Assembly (NCBI GenBank): GCA_025351525.1
Contig: JANXVV010000177.1
Coordinates: 1-15,303, forward strand
Origin: Humisphaera sp.
GTDB taxonomy: Bacteria > Planctomycetota > Phycisphaerae > Tepidisphaerales > Tepidisphaeraceae
Length of the DNA stretch: 15,303 nt
Direction of reading: 5' to 3'
Position 1 is the first letter of the stretch. Each line of letters starts with the position of its first letter. Both the position numbers and the translations under genes were made by a program. Positions 5,634 to 12,862 of the stretch are shown piece by piece. The notes beneath the pieces were generated by a model. It was given only the letters and a program-made list of their open reading frames with translations. It had not been told where the DNA came from and did not search any database.

Positions 5634-6938
5634 TTATTTAGGAATCAATCGCAGCGATGTAAACTCAAACGCCAGCGCCGATGCATCATCCCGACTGGCG
5701 GCGTTTCCCTGCCAAGCGCAAATCTCATCCATCAACAACTTCACACTCTGTTCTAAATCAACTTTCGCTCCCCGCTGAAGCGCGGCGAGAAGTCGATCGC
5801 TCCCAAACAGATCGCTGGAAGAATTCATCGCCTCGGTGACGCCGTCCGAATACATGAATACACGGTCGCCGGGTTGAAGTTGCAACTCATGGCGATCGTA
5901 CGCCTCCTCCGCCAAACCAATCGGCAACCCCGAACCGGCAAGTAGGCGGGGAGCCTTTCCCAGAGGAATGTAAACGGCGGGTGGATGACCGGCGGACGTG
6001 TACGCAAACCGCCCGATTTGGGTATCGAGCGTTCCGTAACAGAGCGTGAGAAATTGCCGGGTGGCATCGTTCCAAGGCAGTCGCTCGTTTAACCTGCCGG
6101 CAACTTTTGCGGGGTCGGCGGGCTGCGGCGGGCCACCGGCGGGGCCGGGATCCAGTAGCAGGGAATCGGTGCTGCCCATCGTCGACAAAAGCCGTGTCGC
6201 GGCGACGGCCAGCAGCGAAGCGGCCACGCCGTGCCCGCTCACATCCAGCACATAAAATCCCACGTGTGTGTCGTCGAGCGAAATGACGTTCAACGAATCC
6301 CCCGCCAACTCCTGGCAGGGTTGAAAGGCCCAATCGCATTTTACGCCCGCGATGTGAGGGGAAGGTTTCGGCAAGAACGCCGACTGCACCTCGGCGGCCG
6401 CCCGCAGTTCCGATGCGGTGCGCTCGGCGGCCATCCGCAGTCGGGCGTTGGCGGATTCGAGTTCAACATTCCGTTCGCGCAGGCTCCGTTCCAATTCCAA
6501 CGCCCGGGTGACGGCTTGCTTCATCGCGACCTGAGTCTGAATGCGCGCCAACACCACCGCGAAATCCAGCGGCTTGGTGACGTAATCGTTCGCGCCCAAT
6601 CCAAACGCGCTGACCAGATCCTCGCTCGCATCCTTGGCCGTCGCCATTACCACGGGGAGTTCGGTCAATGGATGAGTCAGACGGATTTGCTCGAGAACTT
6701 CCAGCCCGTTCATCCCCGGCATCATCACGTCGAGCAGAATGACATCGAAATCGCGCTCTTCAATGAGCGTCAACGCCTCTTGACCTCCGGCAGCGGTGGC
6801 GACGTCGTACCCCCGGCGCAGCAATCGCCGCGAAAGCGATTCGCGATTAGAGAGATCATCGTCAACCACCAGAACCGATGCAGCAGAAAGCGCCGGCACG
6901 GGAGCAGGGTAGTTCGGGCTATCCCGTAAATCGTGCAT
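5634..6938 (-). CDS. Response regulator with PP2C/SpoIIE-type phosphatase output (RsbU-like)
   Basis: This 434-residue cytoplasmic protein has three parts. Residues 20-135 are a receiver: acidic D26-D28, phosphoacceptor D70 (VILLDVMMPG), T100 and K122. Residues about 136-190 are a heptad-rich coiled coil. Residues about 195-428 are a PPM/SpoIIE serine phosphatase with metal-ligand positions at D214 (AGDSLNV), D232 (LDVSGHG), D365 (MYSDGVTEA) and D417-D418 (RDDAS). Phosphorylation of the receiver would switch the phosphatase, which in known relatives dephosphorylates an anti-sigma antagonist (STAS protein); none is present here. The ATG at 6938 is chosen for its GAGGAG 10 nt upstream. The open frame runs on to a GTG at 7145, but those 69 residues come from an interspersed repeat. 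The motif GGD-[FY]-[FY]-D is altered to AGDSLNV, which keeps the key Asp. It is last in a kinase-receiver-phosphatase series. Confidence 0.93.
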   Translation of the reverse strand: MHDLRDSPNYPAPVPALSAASVLVVDDDLSNRESLSRRLLRRGYDVATAAGGQEALTLIEERDFDVILLDVMMPGMNGLEVLEQIRLTHPLTELPVVMATAKDASEDLVSAFGLGANDYVTKPLDFAVVLARIQTQVAMKQAVTRALELERSLRERNVELESANARLRMAAERTASELRAAAEVQSAFLPKPSPHIAGVKCDWAFQPCQELAGDSLNVISLDDTHVGFYVLDVSGHGVAASLLAVAATRLLSTMGSTDSLLLDPGPAGGPPQPADPAKVAGRLNERLPWNDATRQFLTLCYGTLDTQIGRFAYTSAGHPPAVYIPLGKAPRLLAGSGLPIGLAEEAYDRHELQLQPGDRVFMYSDGVTEAMNSSSDLFGSDRLLAALQRGAKVDLEQSVKLLMDEICAWQGNAASRDDASALAFEFTSLRLIPK

Positions 6939-6948
6939 GAACTCTCTG

Positions 6949-6954
6949 CTCCTC
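6949..6954 (-). promoter_or_regulatory. Ribosome binding site deciding the start at 6938
   Basis: GAGGAG on the minus strand, 10 nt before the ATG at 6938. It supports starting the receiver-phosphatase here rather than at the GTG at 7145. Confidence 0.7.
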
Positions 6955-6979
6955 GGAAAATTCGGATGAACCCGGAAGT

Positions 6980-7110
6980 CACGAAAACACGAAGGAATAC
7001 GAAGAATCACGGATCGCTGTTTCGCGCTGTATGCGTCCCAATTGCCCCTAGAAGAATTCCCCGCAGATCGGACTGCAGAAATGAATTCTTCGTGTTTTCG
7101 TGCCTTCGTG
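6980..7110. repeat. Inverted interspersed repeat, family E (CACGAAAACACGAAG type)
   Basis: CACGAAAACACGAAGGAAT (6980-6998) and ATTCTTCGTGTTTTCGTG (7085-7102) are inverted copies with one or two differences, and more distant matches extend outwards (CCTTCGTGG to 7110). Read through on the minus strand it yields peptide such as TTKARKHEE, a spurious translation I recall from intergenic repeats in many environmental genomes. It fills the gap of about 200 nt between the CheY-like gene and the receiver-phosphatase gene. Confidence 0.75.
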
Positions 7111-7141
7111 GTAAATAATCCGATCCTGCCGCCTGCGTCAT

Positions 7142-7543
7142 TCACGTCGGGTTTGGAATAGCCGGCGACGCCCCGGATTTTTCCTGCAGCAGCGCTTCAA
7201 TTTGCCCTAGCAGCTTTGGAAACTCGATCGGCTTTGTATGATAATCCGTACATCCAGCAGCCATAGCGCGCTCTTTATCGCCGGTCATTGCATGGGCCGT
7301 TAACGCAATGACGGGTACGTTGGCCAAATCCGGCTCGGCTTTGATCTGCCGCGTGGCTTCCCAGCCATCCACCTCGGGCATGTTCATGTCCATCAGAACC
7401 AGATCGGGTTTTTCCGCCTTGGCGATGGCGACGCCGACTTTGCCATCCGGCGCGAGCAGCACTTCAAAACCGCGGCGCTGTAATCGCCTTGAAAGCGAAT
7501 CGCGGTTTTCTTCGTTGTCTTCCACCACAAGGATTTTGGGCAT
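7142..7543 (-). CDS. Single-domain CheY-like response regulator
   Basis: This 133-residue protein is one receiver domain with no output domain. It shows E8-D9 in the acidic pocket (ILVVEDNEENRDSL), phosphoacceptor D52 (LVLMDMNMPEVDGW), T82 (VIALTAHAM) and K104 (HTKPIEF), so all catalytic positions are intact. It is probably phosphorylated by the hybrid kinase encoded 119 nt upstream and passes or competes for phosphate in the same relay. Its segment NRDSLSRRLQRRGFEV is nearly the same as NRESLSRRLLRRGYDV in the downstream receiver-phosphatase, pointing to a shared ancestor. The ATG at 7543 is chosen because GAGGAA lies 9 nt upstream; the ATG at 7567 lies inside a palindromic repeat. Confidence 0.95.
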   Translation of the reverse strand: MPKILVVEDNEENRDSLSRRLQRRGFEVLLAPDGKVGVAIAKAEKPDLVLMDMNMPEVDGWEATRQIKAEPDLANVPVIALTAHAMTGDKERAMAAGCTDYHTKPIEFPKLLGQIEALLQEKSGASPAIPNPT

Positions 7544-7552
7544 GAAAATCAC

Positions 7553-7558
7553 TTCCTC
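7553..7558 (-). promoter_or_regulatory. Ribosome binding site deciding the start at 7543
   Basis: GAGGAA on the minus strand, 9 nt before the ATG at 7543. It lies between that ATG and the alternative ATG at 7567, which it excludes. Confidence 0.75.
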
Positions 7559-7563
7559 AAATG

Positions 7564-7621
7564 GCATGGGCTACCAGCCCATGTTTTAAATTCAAAACCA
7601 TGGGCTGGTAGCCCATGCTAC
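7564..7621. repeat. Paired-hairpin repeat, family B, copy 1
   Basis: GCATGGGCTACCAGCCCATG (7564-7583) and its perfect complement (7599-7618) face each other across a 15-nt spacer, TTTTAAATTCAAAAC. Each arm is itself a hairpin with an 8-bp stem and a 3-nt loop. A related copy in the same orientation lies at 10751-10810. It lies between the kinase and receiver genes. Confidence 0.9.
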
Positions 7622-7662
7622 GTAAAAGATCAAAAGCTTACAGGATATTAACGTCGTCCTAT

Positions 7663-10600
7663 TCACAAAGCTTTGTCATTCACAGAGGCAGTTGACACCT
7701 CAATCACTTCACCCTTCACCGGTTGATTCGGGTTGCCGGCACACTGCGCGACGATCTTCCGCACCTCGACCAGCAGAGCCTCTCGACTGTAGGCACCCTT
7801 CTGCAAAATGCGCTCCACCTTCCCGGAGAGCGTGGTTCGCTCATCGGGAGTGAGATCCTTCGAGGTCAGCACCACCACGGGAATCGCCTGCCAAGACGGA
7901 TGGCGGCGAAGTTCGTCCAGAAACTCAAAGCCGTCCATTTCCGGCATCATCAGATCGAGGAGAATCAGACCCGGTTGACGTTGCGACACTCGCTCCAACC
8001 CCACCTTCCCATTCTCCGCCTCGGCGACGGCCCAACCTTGACGCTGGAGCGATCGCCGCATCACTTCGCGCGTCGGAGCATCATCTTCAACGATCAGCAC
8101 CACATCCGCCGGGCCGCTCGGTTTGTACCGCTGCAACACCGAGGTCAAACGATCGCGATCGATCGGTTTCGTCAGATATTCCGAAGCGCCGAGCATGTAA
8201 CCCATCTCCTGATTGCTGGTGATGGTCAGCATCACCACCGGAATATCGCTGGTGGCCGGATCGCCCTTCAGCCGGGTCAGCACCGCCCAACCATCCATTT
8301 TAGGCATGAGCACATCCAGAAAAATCAGATCCGGATGTAACTGCCTGGCCAGACGCAATCCCTGCTCACCGTCAGTGGCGCTGACGGCGCGGATGCCATC
8401 GGCGATGAACGACCGGGTCATCATGTCCTGCACCGCCGTGTCATCGTCGACGACCAGCACGGTGATGATTCCCGGCTCGCCCGCTTGAGGAGCGGTTGAA
8501 ATCGCCCCATCGACCGCCGGCAACTCCTTGGCATTTTGCTTGGCAACCCGCGCGGGCAACCGCACGGTAAACACCGATCCCTTGCCCGGTTCGCTGGTGA
8601 CGCCCACCTCGCCGCCCATCATTTCACAGAATCGTCGGCTGATGGCGAGGCCCAGCCCCGTTCCCCCGAATTTTCGAGTCGTCGACGCATCCGCCTGCGT
8701 GAACGGCTGGAACAGTTTCTCCATCTGTTCCGGGGTCATTCCAATCCCCGAGTCGGTGACGCGGAAATGCAGTTGCGACACACCGCTTTCATCGGTCGTG
8801 CGGGTGCCCGCGATTTGCAACGTTCCATGTTCCGTGAATTTCGAGGCGTTGGACAGCAGATTGAATAGAATTTGCCGTACTTTCGTCAAGTCCGCATACA
8901 TCTCACCGAGATCGCCCGCAGCTTCGACTGTGAGTTTATTAGAGTTCTTCTGAACGAGCGGTTCGAGGGTCGCCGCCACATCTTTCATCATGGAGGCGAT
9001 GTCGAAAATCTCCAGGTAAAGCTCCATTTTCCCGGCTTCGATTTTCGACAGATCGAGCACGCCGTTCACCAGAGCCAGAAGATGTTTGCCTCCGGCGCGG
9101 ATCTTGTCGAGGTCGGGAATGAACTCGCGCACCCCGCGATCCTCGGCTTCTTCCTGCAGCAACTCGCTGTACATGATGACCGCGTTCAACGGCGTCCGCA
9201 GCTCATGGCTCATGTTGGCAAGAAACTGGCTCTTCGCCAGATTTGCCGCCTCGGCCCCGTCTTTGGCGCGGCGAAGATGTTCTTCGCTGTCGCGCAGCGA
9301 TTCCTCGATTCGCCGTTGCTCGGTCACATCGGTATTCGTCCCGAACCATCGAATGACTTTCCCATAAGCATCGCGAATCGGAATCGCACGCGATAGGAAC
9401 CAGCGATAATTTCCGTCCTTACCGAGAAGGGGGAAAGTGTCCTCCCATTCCTCGCCGGATTTAATGGAGCGGGTGAATTTTTCAACCACGCTCTCGACGT
9501 GATCGGGATGATGCACACGCTTCCAACCCCAGCCGACCATGTCGGCGGGGGTGGTGCCGGTGTAGTCGAACCAGCGCTGGTTGTACCAGAAAATGGAGCC
9601 CAGACTGTCCGCCATCCAGGCGAGCTGCGCGATGTTGTCGGCCAGGGTCCGAAACCGATCGGCCCCTTCCAGAATCGCTCCTTCCGACTGCTTTCGCTGC
9701 GTGATGTCCGCAAAAGTAATCACGACTCCCTCGACCTTTTTACCGTCGCGAATCGGGAACGCCGAATACTCCACGGGGAATGAGGATCCATCCGGACGCC
9801 AGAATACTTCATCGTCCACCCGGCAACCTTCACCGGTGCGGGCGGTCCGATAAATCGGACACTTATCCGCTGGATAGTCGGAGCCATCCGGGTGCTTATA
9901 GTGGGTCATCGCGTGCATGTTTTTGCCCACGACATCCCGCGGTTTAACTCCGAGGATTCTCGCGCCGGCGGCGTTGATGAACGTGCAATTTCCCACCAGA
10001 TCGACGCCGTAAATTCCCTCGCCTGTCGATTCGATCAGCAACTGGTTGTAGTTGGCAAGGCGATCCTGCTCTTTCACGGCCCGACGACGTACCTTTTCAT
10101 CGCGACGGACCAGATAGTAGGCGGCCATCACCAATCCAATGGCTGTGGCGGTGGCTAAGATGAAGGTGCTGACCGCACCCTCCAGGCTGGCGGTCGACTC
10201 CTTCTCACGGCGATTCAGCAGGCTTTGCTCTTCCGCTCTGCCCTCGGCAATGATTCCCCGGACGGCATCCAGCGTTTCTTTCGCGTGCGCCAGCAATTGC
10301 GCACGTGCCTCGGACATCACCGGCGCATTGGTGCGCGCGGCGATTCCCGCCTGCATGGCCGCGAAACCCGCATCCAACTGCGCGCGAAGATCATTCAACC
10401 GCTTTTGCTGCGAGCTGTTGTCGCGGGTTAACGCGATGAGACTGTCGAGTTGCCTGCCATATCCATCGCGCGCGGTGCGATAGGGAGCCAGGTAGTCGTC
10501 CTCACCGGTGAGCAGATATTCCCGCTGCGCCGTCGCGGCATCAGACGCGGTGGCCTGCACGGCTTCCAATTCCGTCAACACCGTCTGGGTGTGCTGAACC

Positions 10601-10719
10601 CATCTTTCCTTTTGAGCAAGCCTGCGAAAATTCCGCGATGAAATCCACGCATTCCCCAGCAGCACCAGTAGCGCGAGGATCACCCCCGGCGTTGCAAGTT
10701 TTCCAAGGCGTGAGTGCAT
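7663..10719 (-). CDS. Hybrid sensor histidine kinase (CHASE3-PAS-PAS-HisKA-HATPase-REC-REC)
   Basis: This 1018-residue inner-membrane sensor autophosphorylates on His and relays to Asp. Two membrane segments (about 10-27 and 183-204) flank a periplasmic helical region like CHASE3. PAS domains follow at about 225-340 and 350-468; the second ends in the PAC-like RWFGTNTDVTEQRR. The dimerisation/phosphoacceptor domain carries H505 (FLANMSHELRTPLN). The ATPase has N620/N624 (ILFNLLSNASKF), DSGIG (656-660) and GGTGLGLAI (685-693). Receiver 1 has D758-D760, D802 and K851. Receiver 2 has D879-D880, D922, T952 and K974, with the usual K-P changed to K-G. There is no Hpt domain, so onward transfer needs another protein. 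The ATG at 10719 has AGGA 7 nt upstream. The gene is first in the series kinase-receiver-receiver/phosphatase and is bracketed by two copies of repeat family B. The signal sensed is unknown. Confidence 0.96.
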   Translation of the reverse strand: MHSRLGKLATPGVILALLVLLGNAWISSRNFRRLAQKERWVQHTQTVLTELEAVQATASDAATAQREYLLTGEDDYLAPYRTARDGYGRQLDSLIALTRDNSSQQKRLNDLRAQLDAGFAAMQAGIAARTNAPVMSEARAQLLAHAKETLDAVRGIIAEGRAEEQSLLNRREKESTASLEGAVSTFILATATAIGLVMAAYYLVRRDEKVRRRAVKEQDRLANYNQLLIESTGEGIYGVDLVGNCTFINAAGARILGVKPRDVVGKNMHAMTHYKHPDGSDYPADKCPIYRTARTGEGCRVDDEVFWRPDGSSFPVEYSAFPIRDGKKVEGVVITFADITQRKQSEGAILEGADRFRTLADNIAQLAWMADSLGSIFWYNQRWFDYTGTTPADMVGWGWKRVHHPDHVESVVEKFTRSIKSGEEWEDTFPLLGKDGNYRWFLSRAIPIRDAYGKVIRWFGTNTDVTEQRRIEESLRDSEEHLRRAKDGAEAANLAKSQFLANMSHELRTPLNAVIMYSELLQEEAEDRGVREFIPDLDKIRAGGKHLLALVNGVLDLSKIEAGKMELYLEIFDIASMMKDVAATLEPLVQKNSNKLTVEAAGDLGEMYADLTKVRQILFNLLSNASKFTEHGTLQIAGTRTTDESGVSQLHFRVTDSGIGMTPEQMEKLFQPFTQADASTTRKFGGTGLGLAISRRFCEMMGGEVGVTSEPGKGSVFTVRLPARVAKQNAKELPAVDGAISTAPQAGEPGIITVLVVDDDTAVQDMMTRSFIADGIRAVSATDGEQGLRLARQLHPDLIFLDVLMPKMDGWAVLTRLKGDPATSDIPVVMLTITSNQEMGYMLGASEYLTKPIDRDRLTSVLQRYKPSGPADVVLIVEDDAPTREVMRRSLQRQGWAVAEAENGKVGLERVSQRQPGLILLDLMMPEMDGFEFLDELRRHPSWQAIPVVVLTSKDLTPDERTTLSGKVERILQKGAYSREALLVEVRKIVAQCAGNPNQPVKGEVIEVSTASVNDKAL

Positions 10720-10750
10720 AGGATCGTCCTGAGATCTATTGACGGAAATC

Positions 10751-10810
10751 GTAGCATGGGCTACCAGCCCATGTCTTCAATTCAAAACCATCGGGCTGGT
10801 AGCCCACGCG
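10751..10810. repeat. Paired-hairpin repeat, family B, copy 2
   Basis: GCATGGGCTACCAGCCCATG (10754-10773) is identical to the left arm of copy 1. The spacer TCTTCAATTCAAAAC matches copy 1 at 13 of 15 positions. The right arm (10789-10808) has drifted by a few bases (CATCGGGCTGGTAGCCCACG). It has the same orientation as copy 1 and lies between the AI-2E-family gene and the kinase. Confidence 0.88.
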
Positions 10811-10815
10811 ACGAG

Positions 10816-12666
10816 CTACTTTAAACCTTTTTCCGCCTTCGCCACCGCCGGCAGAAGCGAGATCAATTGTTTTTGAGTTTGCGCCACTGAGGTGGTGACG
10901 TAAGTTGCCCCGGCCGCTCGTAGCCGAATGAGGAGTTTATCGAAATCGCGAACCTTCCCGAAATAACCGACGACGATCGGAAGGTCGGCAAATTTCCGTC
11001 GCAATCGGCGGCAAAGATAGCGCGTCTGAGTGATCCCACCCGGCGGCATCACAACAATCATTAGCATCGCCGGTGGATCCTCCTCAATGCGCTGTTCGAT
11101 CTGAGCCGGCAGCGAGCGGGTTGAAAGCACTTCCACCCGCGCCTCTGATGGATCAAGCACCATCCCCACCGCGAGTGCGGCCAACTCATCCATCTTATGA
11201 TGTGCCGGGCAGGCCAGAATCACCGGCGGTGATGACAGGGTGCCGGGTGCCGCACTTTCATTGACCGCATGGGGCGATCTTGCTGCGGCGGTCAATTCAC
11301 CGACGACCGCTTCGGTGGATTCCAGGATGAACGCTTCATCCGCAGCCGTCAAACCTGAATGTTCCCGATCTCGCCGCGCCAGGATGAGAGCCGGAATCAG
11401 CACTTCATCGGGAATGAGTTTGAGGCTGTGGGTTTTGACGAAGTCATGCGCCAGCGCGGTCGCCTCTTTACGATCGCCCGCCAAAAGCCGTTGGTAATAG
11501 CTCACCGCCGGTGGTAGCGCCGGCTGATCGCCGAGTAAAAGCGATAAAAATTTTAACGGCTTGGCGTGCTGCCCCAGGACGACGAGACATACCGTCAATG
11601 GCGTCGACAGTACCAACCCGATCGTGCCCCACACCCACGTCCAGAAAACCGCAGCCACCAGGAGGGCCACCGGAGACACGCCGGTGCTATGGCCCAACAG
11701 CAGCGGCTCGACGACGTTAGCGGTGGTCAGATCCAATGCGACAAAAACGCCCAGCACCGCAAGCGGTTGGCCCCAGCCGGGTGAGATGGCGATGCTTAAA
11801 AGGATCGGCAGCGAGGCCGCCATCCAGGTGCCGACGTAGGGCACGAATCGCAACAGCATTGTGAGCGATCCCCACAAAAACCAGTAGGGAACGCCGAGAA
11901 GAAGGAGTGCCAGTGCGAAGGCAACCGCGAACCCACCGTTGATCGCCAACTGCATCAGAAGCAATTGGCTGACTTTTTCGGCGGAGCCTACCAGCACGCG
12001 CGTGGTTCCGGTGAGTCGGCCATGCCCGAGCAGGCCGATCACGCGGTTGCGCAAATCTTCCCGCCGAATCAACAGGAAGATGACGAGGATGAGTATTAAA
12101 CCGGCGTCGGCGATGGGGGCGAGAACAGTTCCCGCCATCCCCAACAAATGCTCGACGGCGGATTCCTTCGGCTCGGCAATGATCGTCGGCGGGGGGGTCG
12201 GAGTCGGCGTCGATACGTGCGTCGATTCGGCAGTGGTCGGCCGGGTGGTCGTCCCGGTAGCGGATTCAGACACCTGTCGAAACGTGTCCATCAATCGTGA
12301 CAGCGCGCCGGTGCCTTTCCCGCGCACTCGATCGATCTTTGCGGTAATCTGATCCTTATGGGTTGGCAGATCGTCGGCCAATTTCGCCAACTGCGTCCCC
12401 ACGCCGTACCCCACGGCTCCAAACAATATCAGCGTACACATCACGACCGAAAGGACGGATGGCACCCGGCCGATTCGCCATCGCTCGACATGGGTTACCA
12501 GCGGATTGAGAATGAACGCCAACAGCACCGCCAGCGCGATCGGGACAATCACCGGTTTGGCGACATACAGAATGCCGACGGTCAGAACCAGCGTGAGCGA
12601 TGCGCGCAGATAACCGTTTGTTGAGCGATTACGGGGTGAAGGTTTTTTCGGGGAGCGGGTAGGCAT
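10816..12666 (-). CDS. AI-2E/PerM-family membrane protein with extra C-terminal cytoplasmic domain
   Basis: This 616-residue protein belongs to the AI-2E transporter (PerM/YdiK/TqsA) superfamily, whose members export small molecules or exchange ions; the substrate here is unknown. Membrane segments lie at about 22-40, 42-57, 69-92, 182-201, 238-258, 262-295, 302-325 and 333-365. Family features include LLRFVPYVGTW (271-281) and an N-V-V-E-P-L-L-L-G-H-S-T-G-V-S-P run (317-332). A Ser/Thr/Pro-rich stretch (about 130-165) interrupts the loop before the fourth segment. About 250 residues follow the membrane part, including an alpha/beta domain (480-606: VILACPAHHKMDELAALAVGM, then PIVVGYFGK) that resembles a cobalamin-binding fold but lacks D-x-H-x-x-G, so I doubt it binds B12. 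There is no Shine-Dalgarno; a promoter sits directly before the ATG. Confidence 0.88.
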   Translation of the reverse strand: MPTRSPKKPSPRNRSTNGYLRASLTLVLTVGILYVAKPVIVPIALAVLLAFILNPLVTHVERWRIGRVPSVLSVVMCTLILFGAVGYGVGTQLAKLADDLPTHKDQITAKIDRVRGKGTGALSRLMDTFRQVSESATGTTTRPTTAESTHVSTPTPTPPPTIIAEPKESAVEHLLGMAGTVLAPIADAGLILILVIFLLIRREDLRNRVIGLLGHGRLTGTTRVLVGSAEKVSQLLLMQLAINGGFAVAFALALLLLGVPYWFLWGSLTMLLRFVPYVGTWMAASLPILLSIAISPGWGQPLAVLGVFVALDLTTANVVEPLLLGHSTGVSPVALLVAAVFWTWVWGTIGLVLSTPLTVCLVVLGQHAKPLKFLSLLLGDQPALPPAVSYYQRLLAGDRKEATALAHDFVKTHSLKLIPDEVLIPALILARRDREHSGLTAADEAFILESTEAVVGELTAAARSPHAVNESAAPGTLSSPPVILACPAHHKMDELAALAVGMVLDPSEARVEVLSTRSLPAQIEQRIEEDPPAMLMIVVMPPGGITQTRYLCRRLRRKFADLPIVVGYFGKVRDFDKLLIRLRAAGATYVTTSVAQTQKQLISLLPAVAKAEKGLK

Positions 12667-12673
12667 TTACAGT

Positions 12674-12703
12674 TTTATACGGGTGGGCGTTTCCATCGTC
12701 CAA
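12674..12703 (-). promoter_or_regulatory. Promoter abutting the AI-2E-family gene
   Basis: On the minus strand TTGGAC (12703-12698) and TATAAA (12679-12674) are 18 nt apart. The -10 ends 7 nt before the ATG at 12666, so transcription would begin at or within a base or two of the start codon. Confidence 0.5.
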
Positions 12704-12803
12704 AATGAGGTTGAGAATAGATCTGTTGCGATGTTAAACGCGTATTGCAAAATTGGAAACGTCCAAATCGCACCGAAAATTGCCAGGCACTTTGTACCAA
12801 CAA

Positions 12804-12833
12804 GAAACCCCGAGTCATTTGACCCGGGGTTTC
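12804..12833 (-). terminator. Terminator hairpin downstream of clpC
   Basis: A 13-bp stem including one G-T wobble (GAAACCCCG GGTC / GACT CGGGGTTTC, minus strand) closes a 4-nt loop, 29 nt after the clpC stop codon. The following tract TTGTTGG is only moderately T-rich, so the terminator may be weaker than that of rpsI. Confidence 0.75.
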
Positions 12834-12862
12834 CATCTGACTTCAAAAATTGACCTCATCCA

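Noticed and set aside
6939..7145. 69-residue N-terminal extension of the receiver-phosphatase, starting at GTG and overlapping the upstream gene by 4 nt
   Set aside because: The 4-nt overlap looks operon-like, but the sequence is a translated intergenic repeat (TTKARKHEE type), and a good ribosome binding site precedes the ATG at 6938.
7564..7621. Simple rho-independent terminator after the kinase gene
   Set aside because: The structure is two hairpins with no T tract, and a sister copy occurs elsewhere with the same spacer, so it is better described as a repeat, although it may still affect transcription.
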